A stretch of 58,983 bases of DNA from DATCYZ01 sp036526195 (GCA_036526195.1 DATCYZ010000119.1:1-58983); one strand, 5' to 3'. Shown: positions 7,760 through 16,269, numbered from the stretch's first letter. Notes: a model not told the origin generated them from the sequence alone. Made by a program: numbers and translations.

Positions 7760-9415
7760 TCATCCCGCGCGCCGCACCACCGGCGCCGGCTGGCCGTCGA
7801 GCGCGACGTTGACGCAGGCCGGCCGCTTCGAGGCGAGCGCCGCGTCCGTGGCCTTCTTCACCGTGTCGTGCAGCGCCGCGGCGGCATCGACATGGACGCC
7901 GTGCGCGCCGAACGCCGCCGCCACCTGGTCGTAGCGCGTCGGCAGCAGTTCACAGCCGACCAGCCGGTCCGGGCCGAAGGCCTTCAACTGGATCTGGTAC
8001 TCCGCGTTCCAGCGCGCGTCATTGCCGATCACGGCGGCGAACGGCAGCCTGTGGCGCACCGCGGTGTCGAACTCCGCGCAATGAAAGCCGAAGGTGCCGT
8101 CGCCCATGAACGCGAGCACCGGCGCGCCCGGCACCGCGAGCGGCGCAGCGAGCGCCATCGGCAGCGCCGCGCCGATCGCGCCGGCGGCGCCGTTGATGAC
8201 GCGGTGCGGGGCGCTGAGGCAGGCTTGGGTCCACTGGCCGAACTCGCCGCCGTCGCAGACCATCACGGAATCCGGGTGCGAATCCAGGATCGCCTGCAGC
8301 GGCCGCAGGGCTTCAACCGGGTGCAGCCTGCCGGCTCCACCGCGCGCGCCGTCCCAGGCTGCGGGGCGATAGGCGATCGCGGCATGCACTTCGTCGCGCC
8401 ACGCCGCGTGCGTGCCCTTGCGCTTCGCGCAGGCGGTGATCAGCGCGTCGATCGTGGCGAACGGTTCCGCGGGCACCGAGACCTCGAGCCGCGCGCCGAA
8501 GGCACGCTTCGCCCGCGCGCGCTCGGCCTCGTCGGCATCGAACTGCAGCACGCCGCAGTCGGCGGCAATGACCGGCGATTCGCCGAAGCGCAGCGTGAAG
8601 TCGAGCCGCTTGCCAAGGAGCAGCACGCAGTCGGCCTGCGCCAGCACCTCGGCAAAGGCGCCGAGCGAGGGGTCGTTCACGCCGCGCGGGCTTTCGCTGC
8701 CCGCCACCGGCAGGCCGAGCGCGGCTTCGAGCGCGGCGAGTTTCGCGCGCCCGGGGCGCGTCAGGCTCTGCGCGCCGGCGATCACCAGCGGGCGCTTCGC
8801 GCGCGACAGGCGCGCGATCGCCGCTGCCACCGCATCGTCGGCGGGCGGCAGGACTTCGGCGGCGAAGTCCGCCGCGGCCGGGGCGCCGTCGGCGGCCGGC
8901 GATTCGAGGGCGTCCGAGGGCAGCGACAGGTGCACCGGGCCCTTGCGCCCGGACCGCGCAAGGCGCATCGCCTTCGCCATGTCGCGCGCCACGTCCTGCG
9001 GCCCGGCGCAGGTCCACGAGGCCTTCGTCACCGGCGCGGCCATCTCGGCCTGGCGCATTTCCTGGAACGCGCCGCGGCCGAGTTCGTTGTTCGGCGCGTG
9101 CCCCGAGAGCAGCACCATGGCGGATTCCGACATCTGCGCGGTGTACAGCGCCGAGACCGCGTTGGCGTGGCCCGGGCCGCCGGTCACCATGGCAATGCCC
9201 GGCGCGCCGGTGAGCCGCGCCCAGGCGTCAGCCATGTGCACCGCGGAGGCTTCATGGCGCACGTGGACAAGTTCCAGTCCCGCTTCGAGCGCCGCGTCGA
9301 ACACCGGCATGATGTGATTGCCCGAAAGCGTGAAGATGCGCTTCACGCCCGCGGCCACCAGGGTGCGGGCAAGCGCGTCTGCGCCACGGAGCGATCGGGT
9401 TGCGGGTGCGTTCAT
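7760..9415 (-). CDS. Thiamine-diphosphate-dependent enzyme of the acetolactate synthase superfamily
   Basis: The 551-residue protein has the three-domain layout of acetolactate synthase, 2-hydroxyacyl-CoA lyase and benzoylformate decarboxylase. The N-terminal pyrimidine-binding domain has catalytic-type Glu55 in RHEASAVHMADAWAR. A central nucleotide-like domain spans about 190-340. The C-terminal domain has the TPP/Mg motif GDGTFGF (from 438) ending with Asn465. It is cytosolic with no signal peptide. The substrate is not predictable; decarboxylation or carboligation of a 2-keto or 2-hydroxyacyl compound is the family expectation. It interrupts the usual ruvA-ruvB pair, 37 bases after ruvA and 4 before ruvB. 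No small regulatory subunit gene of acetolactate synthase is nearby, arguing against ilvB. Confidence 0.8.
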   Translation of the reverse strand: MNAPATRSLRGADALARTLVAAGVKRIFTLSGNHIMPVFDAALEAGLELVHVRHEASAVHMADAWARLTGAPGIAMVTGGPGHANAVSALYTAQMSESAMVLLSGHAPNNELGRGAFQEMRQAEMAAPVTKASWTCAGPQDVARDMAKAMRLARSGRKGPVHLSLPSDALESPAADGAPAAADFAAEVLPPADDAVAAAIARLSRAKRPLVIAGAQSLTRPGRAKLAALEAALGLPVAGSESPRGVNDPSLGAFAEVLAQADCVLLLGKRLDFTLRFGESPVIAADCGVLQFDADEAERARAKRAFGARLEVSVPAEPFATIDALITACAKRKGTHAAWRDEVHAAIAYRPAAWDGARGGAGRLHPVEALRPLQAILDSHPDSVMVCDGGEFGQWTQACLSAPHRVINGAAGAIGAALPMALAAPLAVPGAPVLAFMGDGTFGFHCAEFDTAVRHRLPFAAVIGNDARWNAEYQIQLKAFGPDRLVGCELLPTRYDQVAAAFGAHGVHVDAAAALHDTVKKATDAALASKRPACVNVALDGQPAPVVRRAG

Positions 9416-9452
9416 CGGGACGGGAAATCCTTGTAGCGTGGGTTGCAGGCGG

Positions 9453-10034
9453 TCATGCCTTGACCAGTGTCTTCAGCGCCGCGCGGATGCCTTCGGCAAC
9501 GCCGAGGCCTGGCGCGAGGCCGCGCGTGGCAGCCAGCGCTTCCTTTTCACTGTAACCGAGTGCCACCAAAGCGTTCAGGACGTCGCCGTCGGCGCTCGGT
9601 GCCGCGCCGCTTCCGGACACCCCCGGCAGCGCGTCCGCGAGCCGGCCCTTCAGTTCCAGCAGCAAGCGTTCGGCGGTCTTCTTGCCGATGCCCGGCACCC
9701 TGACCAGTCGCGCGCTTTCCTGCGTGGCCACCGCCTGCGCGAGTTCGGAGACCGACATGCCGGAGAGCACCGACAGCGCGGTGCGCGCGCCGACGCCGGA
9801 AACGCGGATCAGTTCGCGGAAGGTGCCGCGTTCCTCCAGCGTGGAAAAGCCGAACAGGATGTGCGCATCCTCGCGCACCACGAGGTGGGTGTGCAGCACG
9901 ATCTTCTCGCCGGTGGCCGGCAACTGGTAGAAGGTGCTCATCGGCACATCGACCTCGTAGCCGACGCCGGCGACATCCACCAGCAACCGCGGCGGCTGCT
10001 TCGAGACGAGGGTTCCAGACAGTCGGCCGATCAC
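9453..10034 (-). CDS. ruvA: Holliday junction-binding protein RuvA
   Basis: RuvA binds the four-way junction as a tetramer and loads RuvB. The 193-residue product starts with the typical MIGRLSGTLV OB-fold domain. Two helix-hairpin-helix motifs follow (VSGVGARTALSVL and VPGIGKKTAERLLLELK), then a C-terminal RuvB-contact domain (about 145-193). It overlaps ruvC by four bases. The next gene downstream is a TPP-enzyme gene rather than ruvB. Confidence 0.96.
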   Translation of the reverse strand: MIGRLSGTLVSKQPPRLLVDVAGVGYEVDVPMSTFYQLPATGEKIVLHTHLVVREDAHILFGFSTLEERGTFRELIRVSGVGARTALSVLSGMSVSELAQAVATQESARLVRVPGIGKKTAERLLLELKGRLADALPGVSGSGAAPSADGDVLNALVALGYSEKEALAATRGLAPGLGVAEGIRAALKTLVKA

Positions 10035-10558
10035 GTCAGCCGCCCGCGCCGCTGCGTCATGCCACGCGTGGACAACTTGCCAAGCGAGGCGCTGTGCGCG
10101 TGGCAGATGGCGCAGGCGAGCGCATCGGCCGCGTCCGGGCTCGGGTCGCCCGGCAGGGCGAGCAGCCGTCTGACCATGTGCTGGACCTGTTCCTTTTTGG
10201 CGTGGCCGCGACCGACCACGGCCTGCTTGACCTGCAGGGCAGTGTACTCCGCGACCTCCAGCCCGGCGAGCACCGCGGCGCAGATCGCTGTGCCGCGCGC
10301 CTGCCCGAGCGCGAGCGTGGACTGCGGATTGACGTTGACGAACACCTTCTCCACCACCGCCATGGCGGGACGGTGCGCGGCGATGACTTCGGCGAGCCCG
10401 TCGAGGAGGGTCTTCAGGCGCACCGCGAGTTCGCCTTCGCCCGAGCGCACGCAGCCGCTGGCCACGTACTCGAGCTTCTGGCCGCGCTTGTCGATCACGC
10501 CGAACCCGGTGATCCGCAGGCCGGGGTCGATGCCGAGGATGCGCAGCGCGTCGGCCAA
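10031..10558 (-). CDS. ruvC: Holliday junction resolvase RuvC
   Basis: RuvC is the dimeric endonuclease that cuts Holliday junctions. Counted from the TTG at 10558 it has 175 residues, the usual size. It shows the RNase H-like catalytic acids: Asp in RILGIDPGLRITGFG, Glu in AVVEKVFVN, and the C-terminal pair in SPDAADALACAICHAH. The open frame continues upstream into yebC but that part is not RuvC-like. TTG is the only start candidate directly before the conserved block. It lies 7 bases after the yebC stop. Confidence 0.93.
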   Translation of the reverse strand: MADALRILGIDPGLRITGFGVIDKRGQKLEYVASGCVRSGEGELAVRLKTLLDGLAEVIAAHRPAMAVVEKVFVNVNPQSTLALGQARGTAICAAVLAGLEVAEYTALQVKQAVVGRGHAKKEQVQHMVRRLLALPGDPSPDAADALACAICHAHSASLGKLSTRGMTQRRGRLT

Positions 10559-10565
10559 GCGTCGC

Positions 10566-11294
10566 TCAGCCCGCGTCCAGCGCGGCCGTGGTGTAGACGT
10601 GCTGCACGTCGTCCAGCGCCTCGAGCGCGTCGAGCAGACGCTGCAGCTTCGCAGCATCCTCGCCGCCGAGCGCCATCTCGGTGGCGGGCTTCATGGTGAC
10701 CTCGGAATGCTCGGCCTTCAGGCCGGCCTTCTCCAGCCCGGCCTTGACCGCGGCATAGTCGCCGGGCGCGCAGGTGACCTCGATCGAGCCGTCCTCGGCC
10801 GCCACCACGTCGTCTGCGCCCGCCTCGAGCGCCGCCTCCATCACCTTCTCCTCGCTCGCGCCCGGCGCGAAGAGGAACAGGCCGCAGTGCCTGAAGAGGT
10901 AGGCCACCGTGCCGTCGGAGCCGATGTTGCCGCCGTTCTTGGAAAACGCGTGGCGCACGTCGGCCACGGTGCGCGTGCGGTTGTCGGTCATGCAATCGAC
11001 CATCACCGCGGCGCCGCCCGGGCCGTAGCCCTCGTAGCGGATCTCCTCGTAGTCCACGCCGTCGAGCTCGCCGGTGCCGCGCTGAATGGCGCGCTGCACG
11101 TTGTCGTTCGGCAGGTTGTCGGCGCGCGCCTTTTCCAGCGCGAGGCGCAGGCGCGGATTGAGCGCGGGGTCGCCGCCGCCGAGGCGCGCGGCGACCGTGA
11201 TCTCCTTGGTGTGCTTGGTGAAGACCTTGCCCCGCTTGGCGTCCTGGCGCCCCTTGCGGTGCTGGATGTTTGCCCATTTGCTGTGGCCGGCCAT
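10566..11294 (-). CDS. yebC: YebC/PmpR-family protein (TACO1-like)
   Basis: The 242-residue product begins MAGHSKWANIQHRKGRQDAK, the invariant YebC signature, and ends at the family's normal length. Members were described as DNA-binding regulators, with more recent evidence for a role in translation of difficult sequences. The three-domain fold is visible as the basic N-terminus (1-75), the acidic middle with NGGNIGSDGTVAYLF (about 120-135) and the C-terminal domain. It heads the ruvCA run. A TAAAAT box lies about 41 bases upstream of the ATG, in the divergent gap shared with the HerA-like ATPase gene. Confidence 0.95.
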   Translation of the reverse strand: MAGHSKWANIQHRKGRQDAKRGKVFTKHTKEITVAARLGGGDPALNPRLRLALEKARADNLPNDNVQRAIQRGTGELDGVDYEEIRYEGYGPGGAAVMVDCMTDNRTRTVADVRHAFSKNGGNIGSDGTVAYLFRHCGLFLFAPGASEEKVMEAALEAGADDVVAAEDGSIEVTCAPGDYAAVKAGLEKAGLKAEHSEVTMKPATEMALGGEDAAKLQRLLDALEALDDVQHVYTTAALDAG

Positions 11295-11312
11295 GGGGAA
11301 AATGCGCTCGGG

Positions 11313-11340
11313 TAAGATTGCTCGGAAGGGAGGAATTTTA
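11313..11340. promoter_or_regulatory. Divergent promoter region between yebC and the HerA-like ATPase gene
   Basis: The 51-base gap between the two start codons has a TAAGAT box on the plus strand (11313-11318) and a TAAAAT box on the minus strand (11335-11340). A GGGAGGA ribosome-binding site lies just before the plus-strand ATG. The two promoters would overlap. No strong -35 is visible on either side. Confidence 0.4.
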
Positions 11341-11345
11341 CCGTC

Positions 11346-12863
11346 ATGGCTGCCCCGATGCTGGTCGCAAAGAAGGGACACACTGAACTCGTGCTGCTGC
11401 CGGCGCTCGCCAACCGGCACGGCCTGATCACCGGCGCCACCGGCACCGGCAAGACCGTCACCCTGCAGACGCTCGCCGAGCGCTTCTCGGCGCTTGGCGT
11501 GCCGGTGTTCATGGCCGACGTGAAGGGCGACCTCTCCGGCCTCGCCCAGCCCGGCGGCGCCAATGTGAAAGTCATGGAGCGCCTCGTGCAGCTCGGGCTC
11601 GAAGCCGCGTTCGGCGCCTCCCCGGTCGTCTTCTGGGACGTGTTCGGCAAGGACGGCCACCCGGTGCGCGCCACGGTCTCCGACATGGGACCGCTGCTGC
11701 TCGCGCGCATGCTGTCGCTGAACGACACCCAGGAAGGCGTGCTGAACATCGTCTTTCGCGTCGCCGACGACAACGGCCTGCTGCTGCTCGACATGAAGGA
11801 CCTGCGCGCGATGCTGCAGCATGTCGGCGACAACGCCGCGGCACTGAAGACGGCCTACGGCAACGTTTCGACCGCCTCGATCGGCGCGATCCAGCGCGGG
11901 CTGCTGACGCTCGAAGCGCAGGGCGCGAAGCAGTTCTTCGGCGAGCCGATGCTCGCCATCGACGACCTGATGCAGACCGATGCAAAGGGTCGCGGCGTGA
12001 TCAACATCCTTGCCGCGGACCAGTTGCTGCAGGCGCCCAAGGTGTACGCGACGTTCCTCTTGTGGCTGCTGGCCGAGCTCTTCGAGCACCTGCCGGAAGT
12101 CGGCGACCCGGAGAAGCCGAAGATCGTCTTCTTCTTCGACGAGGCGCACCTGCTGTTCGACGACGCGCCCAAGGCGCTGCTCGACAAGATCGAGCAGGTG
12201 GTGCGGCTGATCCGCTCGAAGGGCGTGGGCGTGTACTTCGTGACGCAGAACCCGCTCGACATCCCGGAATCCGTGCTGGGGCAGCTGGGCAACCGCGTGC
12301 AGCATGCGCTGCGCGCCTTCACGCCGCGCGACCAGAAGGCGGTGCGCTCGGCCGCCGAGACGCTGCGGCCGAACCCGAAGCTGGACACCGTGCAGGCGAT
12401 CACCGAACTCGGCGTTGGCGAGGCGCTAGTCTCCTTTCTCGACGAAAAGGGCCGGCCGAACATCGTCGAGCGCGCCTTCGTGGTGCCGCCGGCGAGCCGC
12501 CTCGGGCCGCTCGAGGCCGCCGAGCGCAAGGCGGTGATCGAGGCCTCCACCGTGTTCGGGCATTACGAGAAGATGGTCGATCGCGAATCGGCCTACGAGA
12601 AGCTGACCGGACGCGTCGGGGACATCCCGGAGCAGGCCGGGGCACCGGTGCCCGCGCCGGGCGCGCCGGCGCCCGCCGGCGGCGGCGCGGGCAGCGCGAT
12701 CCGCGACGCCCTCTTCGGTAGCACCGGGCCGCGCGGCGGCCGGCAGCAGGGCATCGTCGAATCGATGGCGAAGAGCGCGGCGCGCGCGATCGGCTCGGGG
12801 ATCGGGCGGCAGATCCTGCGCGGGGTGCTCGGCTCGATCCTCGGGTCGGCGAAGAAGCGCTGA
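11346..12863 (+). CDS. HerA-like P-loop ATPase of the DUF853/YjgR family
   Basis: The 505-residue protein has a Walker A motif GATGTGKT (residues 30-37) and Walker B KIVFFFDEAHLLF (Asp265, Glu266). It also has the HerA/FtsK-type stretch SKGVGVYFVTQNPLDIPESVLGQLGNRVQHAL. The C-terminus has a Pro/Ala/Gly linker (about 435-455) and a short tail with SAARAIGSGIGRQILRGVLG. The DUF853 family resembles HerA helicases but its cellular role is not settled. It is divergent from yebC-ruvC. That is suggestive of DNA metabolism, but this is only inference from position. Confidence 0.85.
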   Translation: MAAPMLVAKKGHTELVLLPALANRHGLITGATGTGKTVTLQTLAERFSALGVPVFMADVKGDLSGLAQPGGANVKVMERLVQLGLEAAFGASPVVFWDVFGKDGHPVRATVSDMGPLLLARMLSLNDTQEGVLNIVFRVADDNGLLLLDMKDLRAMLQHVGDNAAALKTAYGNVSTASIGAIQRGLLTLEAQGAKQFFGEPMLAIDDLMQTDAKGRGVINILAADQLLQAPKVYATFLLWLLAELFEHLPEVGDPEKPKIVFFFDEAHLLFDDAPKALLDKIEQVVRLIRSKGVGVYFVTQNPLDIPESVLGQLGNRVQHALRAFTPRDQKAVRSAAETLRPNPKLDTVQAITELGVGEALVSFLDEKGRPNIVERAFVVPPASRLGPLEAAERKAVIEASTVFGHYEKMVDRESAYEKLTGRVGDIPEQAGAPVPAPGAPAPAGGGAGSAIRDALFGSTGPRGGRQQGIVESMAKSAARAIGSGIGRQILRGVLGSILGSAKKR

Positions 12864-12899
12864 GCCGGCACGGCCGCCGCACCGATCCGCCGCCCCGCC

Positions 12900-13823
12900 T
12901 TGACCGACCGGCAACGCGCCTGGGGCATCGCGTTCGCGCTCGCGGGCGCGATCGGCTTCTCGATCCGCCCGGTGCTGATCAAGCTCGCCTACGGCGTGCC
13001 GACGGTGTTCGACGCCCCGGTCTCGCCGGTGACGCTGCTGTTCCTGCGCATGGTGATCTCGCTCCCCTTCTTTGTCGCGGTGGCCTGGTGGCTGCGCGCG
13101 CAGCGCCCGGCGATCTCGGCGCGCGACGGCGCGGCGATCGGCGCGCTCGGCTTCGTCGGCTACTACGCGGCGAGCTTCCTCGACTTCATCGGCCTGCAGT
13201 ACGTCGGTGCCGGGCTCGGGCGGCTGATCCTGTTCCTCTACCCCACCATCGTGCTGCTGCTCTCGTTTCTCTTCCTGCACGCGCGGCCCGGCGCGCGGCA
13301 CCTGATGGCGCTTGCGCTCAGCTACGCAGGCATCTTTCTGGTGGTGTCGGACCGACTCGGCGGCGGCGCCACCGGACCGCTGTTCCTGTTCGGCTGCGCG
13401 CTCGTCTTCGCCTCCGCGTTCTGCTACGCGGTGTACCTCGTCGCCGGCAGTGCGCTGGTGCAGCGCGTCGGCTCGATGCGTTTCACGGCCTGGAGCATGA
13501 TCGCCTCCACCGTTCCCGCGGTGGTGCAGTTCCTCGTACTCGAGCCGTTCTCGGCGCTCGAGCTGCCGGGCGCCGTCTGGGGCTACACCGCGGTGATGGC
13601 CACCGCCTGCACCGTGCTGCCGGTGTTCTTCGTCGCCGAGGCATTGAAGCGCATCGGCGCGAACCATTTCGCGGTGATCGGCGCGGTCGGCCCGGTCAGC
13701 ACGCTGCTCGCCGGCGCCATCGGCCTCGAGGAACCGTTCACGCTGGTGCAGGGCGCCGGGGCGGCGCTCGTCATCGGCGGTGTTCTGCTAGTCTCGCTCA
13801 AACCCCAACAGCAAAGGACCTGA
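12900..13823 (+). CDS. EamA/DMT-superfamily membrane transporter
   Basis: The 307-residue protein is predicted to have ten membrane segments arranged as two EamA repeats, about residues 8-150 and 160-300. The second repeat shows the typical AEALKRIGANHFAVIGAVGPVSTLL stretch. Family members export or import amino acids, sugars or metabolites; the substrate here is unknown. The start is a TTG at 12900, chosen because it precedes the first membrane segment and no ATG or GTG lies close by. The SDR gene follows after one base, so the two are probably co-transcribed. Confidence 0.8.
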   Translation: MTDRQRAWGIAFALAGAIGFSIRPVLIKLAYGVPTVFDAPVSPVTLLFLRMVISLPFFVAVAWWLRAQRPAISARDGAAIGALGFVGYYAASFLDFIGLQYVGAGLGRLILFLYPTIVLLLSFLFLHARPGARHLMALALSYAGIFLVVSDRLGGGATGPLFLFGCALVFASAFCYAVYLVAGSALVQRVGSMRFTAWSMIASTVPAVVQFLVLEPFSALELPGAVWGYTAVMATACTVLPVFFVAEALKRIGANHFAVIGAVGPVSTLLAGAIGLEEPFTLVQGAGAALVIGGVLLVSLKPQQQRT

Positions 13824-13824
13824 C

Positions 13825-14604
13825 ATGGATCTCGGCATTCGCGGCAAGACCGCGCTGGTGTGCGCGGCATCGAAGGGACTCGGCAAGGGCTGCGCCATGG
13901 CGCTCGCCGCCGAGGGCGTGAACCTGGTCATCACGGCGCGCGGCAAGGAGGCGCTGGAAGCGACGGCGGAAGAGATCCGCAAGGCGAGCGGCGTCAAGGT
14001 CATCGCCGTGGCCGGCGACATCACCACGCCCGAGGGCCGCGCCGCGGCGCTTGCCGCCTGCGCCGACCCGGACATCCTCGTCAACAATGCCGGCGGCCCG
14101 CCGCCGGGGGATTTTCGCGAGTGGAACCGCGAGGACTGGATCAAGGCGCTGGACGCGAACATGCTCACGCCGATCGAGCTGATCAAGGCGACGGTGGACA
14201 GGATGATCGCGCGCAAGTTCGGCCGCATCGTCAACATCACCTCGGGCGCGGTGAAGATGCCGATCCCGGAACTGGGCCTGTCCAACGGCGCGCGCACCGG
14301 CCTCACCGGTTTCGTCGCCGGGCTGTCGAGAAAGACCGTGCGCGCCAACGTCACCATCAACGGCCTGCTGCCCGGGCCCTTCGACACCGACCGGCTGCGC
14401 GGCAACTTCGCCTTCAACGCGAAGAAGATGGGCACCTCGCCCGAGGAACTCGCCAAGGTGCGCGCCGAGGGCAACCCGGCGGGACGCTTCGGCACCATCG
14501 AGGAGTTCGGCGCCGCCTGCGCCTTCCTGTGCAGCGTGCACGCCGGCTTCATCACCGGGCAGAACCTGCTGATGGACGGCGGGGCGTTCCCGGGCACGTT
14601 TTGA
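13825..14604 (+). CDS. SDR-fold protein with altered catalytic motif
   Basis: The 259-residue protein is a classical-length short-chain dehydrogenase by fold. It has a cofactor loop CAASKGLGKG (residues 13-22), the NNAG motif (87-90), the conserved Ser in NITSG (Ser140) and a C-terminal GQNLLMDGG. The usual catalytic YxxxK is absent. The aligned segment reads LGLSNGARTGLTGF, with Ser153 in place of Tyr and Arg157 in place of Lys. It may belong to a divergent SDR subfamily or have non-redox function. Cytosolic. The ATG follows the transporter stop by one base. Confidence 0.82.
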   Translation: MDLGIRGKTALVCAASKGLGKGCAMALAAEGVNLVITARGKEALEATAEEIRKASGVKVIAVAGDITTPEGRAAALAACADPDILVNNAGGPPPGDFREWNREDWIKALDANMLTPIELIKATVDRMIARKFGRIVNITSGAVKMPIPELGLSNGARTGLTGFVAGLSRKTVRANVTINGLLPGPFDTDRLRGNFAFNAKKMGTSPEELAKVRAEGNPAGRFGTIEEFGAACAFLCSVHAGFITGQNLLMDGGAFPGTF

Positions 14605-14630
14605 GGCGGACCGACGCCGGAACACCCCAA

Positions 14631-14652
14631 TTGGTAACATATACGTTACTAA
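14631..14652. promoter_or_regulatory. Operator-like palindrome TTGGTAAC-N6-GTTACTAA
   Basis: A 22-base near-perfect inverted repeat (half-sites GTAAC at 14634-14638 and GTTAC at 14645-14649, flanked by TT and AA) lies in an AT-rich island. It is 35 bases upstream of the ArsC/Spx-like gene. The same half-sites and spacing occur at 31211-31228 upstream of the MFS gene. It looks like a binding site for a dimeric repressor or activator. No regulator gene is present in the window. Confidence 0.5.
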
Positions 14653-14686
14653 TCGTCTGTTTTCGGCGTCCCGCCGGCATCCGCAC

Positions 14687-15040
14687 ATGAAAATCACCGT
14701 CTACGGCATCCGCAACTGCGACACCATGAAGAAGGCCTTCGCGTGGCTGGACGCGCGCGGCGTCGTCTGGGACTTCCACGACTACAAGAAGGGCGGCGTG
14801 CCGAAGGGCAAGCTCAAGGCCTGGGCCGCGACGGGCGGCTTTGAGCGCCTCGCCAACACGCGCGGGCCGACCTGGCGCAAGATCCCCGAGGCGGCGCGCG
14901 CGAACCTCACGGAAGCGAAGATGATCGCGCTGCTGGAAGCGAACACCAGCGCGATCCGGCGGCCGATCGTCGAAACGGGAAAGACGCTGCTCGTCGGCTT
15001 CGACGAAAAGTCGTTCGGCGAGGCGCTGAGGCCGCGCTAG
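14687..15040 (+). CDS. ArsC/Spx-family protein, YffB type
   Basis: The 117-residue protein starts MKITVYGIRNCDTMKKAFAWL, the YffB-type signature. A thioredoxin-fold start is followed by a single Cys11 and no second Cys of a CxxC motif. The later PTWRKIPEAARANL and RRPIVETGKTLLVGF stretches match the ArsC/Spx family. Members are annotated as putative arsenate or glutathione-dependent thiol reductases; true arsenate reduction is not implied. It sits alone behind the palindrome at 14631-14652. Its TAG stop shares the CTAG tetramer with the stop of the convergent P450 gene. Confidence 0.85.
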   Translation: MKITVYGIRNCDTMKKAFAWLDARGVVWDFHDYKKGGVPKGKLKAWAATGGFERLANTRGPTWRKIPEAARANLTEAKMIALLEANTSAIRRPIVETGKTLLVGFDEKSFGEALRPR

Positions 15041-16269
15041 CGCGCCACCGTCAGCGGCAAGGCCTTCATGCCGCGGAACACCATCGAGTTCAACCACTCG
15101 ATGCGGTCTTCGTCAGTGGCAAGTTCGATCGACTTCCAGTGCCGCGCCACCGCCGGCAGCGCGATCTGGCCTTCGAGGCGTGCCAGCGGAAAGCCAAGGC
15201 AGATGTGCATGCCGAAGCCGAAGGTCAGGTGGGCCGGTCCGCCGCGCTCGAGCCAGACCCGGTCGGGTTGCTCCCAGGCCTCGGGGTCGCGGTTGGCGGC
15301 GTTCAGCATGATGAAGACCCGGTCGCCGGGTTTCAGCCGCTTGCCGCGCAGGGTCTGCTCGACCTTCACCACGCGCACCTGCGCCCCGCTCGGCCCGTCG
15401 TAGCGCAGCAGTTCCTCGACCGCGCGCGGCCCCAGCGCGGGGTTTGCCCGCAGCTTCGCCAACTCGTCCGGGAAGCGCAGCAGCGCAAGCATGCCGTTGG
15501 CGATGTGATTGGTGGTGGTCTCGTGCCCGGCAAAGAGCAGCAGGATGCAGGTGGCGACGAGTTCGTCTTCCGTCAGACGATCGCCCTCGTCCTCGAGGTG
15601 CACCAGTTGCGAGATCAGGTCTTCGCGCGGCGCGGCGCGGCGCGCATTGAACAGCGCGCGGAAGAATTCCGCCATCTCCTGCGTGGCGGCTTCCGCAATA
15701 TCGTACTTCTCGGTGGCCATGCGCGAGCTGCCGATGAAGAGCGCCATGTCGTCCGACATGCGCTTCACCTGCGCGAGGTCCTCGCGCGGCACGCCGAGCA
15801 TCGCCATGATGACGAGCGCCGGCAGCGGGCCGGCGAAATCGGCGACGAAGTCGATCTCGCGCCGGCCGCCGATCCTCTCGAACAGCCAGGCCACCAGTTC
15901 CTCGACCGTCGGGCGCATCGCGTTCATCGACTGCAGGTGGAACACCTTGCTGGTCAGGCGCCGCATGCGCGTGTGCTCGGGCGGGTCGCGGAACACCATC
16001 CAGTGCGACAGGTAGCGGATGATGTTGCCGATGCGCTCGGCCTCGGGACCGGGCAGCGTGGCGAAGAACGGCCGCAGCCGGTCGGAGGACACCTCGCGAT
16101 CGAGGCAGATCGCCTTGCAGTCGTCGTAGCGCGTGAGCACCCAGGACTTCAGCCGCGGGCTCCAGTGCACCGGATCGGCTTCGCGCATGCGGCGGAAGGT
16201 CGGGAACGGGTCGCGGATGAACTCGGGCGACTCCGGGCGGAAGTCGATCGGGTCATGCGGCGCGTTCAC
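15037..16269 (-). CDS. Cytochrome P450
   Basis: The 410-residue soluble bacterial P450 has the I-helix oxygen-activation motif AGHETT (247-252), the ExxR pair (Glu286, Arg289) and the heme-binding loop FGFGMHICLG, with Cys357 as the axial ligand. No redox-partner domain is fused, so it would need separate ferredoxin or flavin partners, which are not in the window. The substrate is unknown. The start is a GTG overlapping the thiolase stop by four bases (GTGA), indicating co-translation with the thiolase as the last genes of the liv-ALDH-dehalogenase-like block. It ends convergently with the YffB-type gene. Confidence 0.93.
   Translation of the reverse strand: MNAPHDPIDFRPESPEFIRDPFPTFRRMREADPVHWSPRLKSWVLTRYDDCKAICLDREVSSDRLRPFFATLPGPEAERIGNIIRYLSHWMVFRDPPEHTRMRRLTSKVFHLQSMNAMRPTVEELVAWLFERIGGRREIDFVADFAGPLPALVIMAMLGVPREDLAQVKRMSDDMALFIGSSRMATEKYDIAEAATQEMAEFFRALFNARRAAPREDLISQLVHLEDEGDRLTEDELVATCILLLFAGHETTTNHIANGMLALLRFPDELAKLRANPALGPRAVEELLRYDGPSGAQVRVVKVEQTLRGKRLKPGDRVFIMLNAANRDPEAWEQPDRVWLERGGPAHLTFGFGMHICLGFPLARLEGQIALPAVARHWKSIELATDEDRIEWLNSMVFRGMKALPLTVAR

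Noticed and set aside
7760..9415. TPP enzyme as acetolactate synthase IlvB
   Set aside because: No ilvN or ilvC neighbour and the local motifs are not the IlvB ones; assignment is kept at superfamily level.
10559..10657. Longer RuvC starting inside yebC
   Set aside because: The added residues are Arg/Ser/Thr-rich shadow of yebC; RuvC homology begins at the TTG at 10558.
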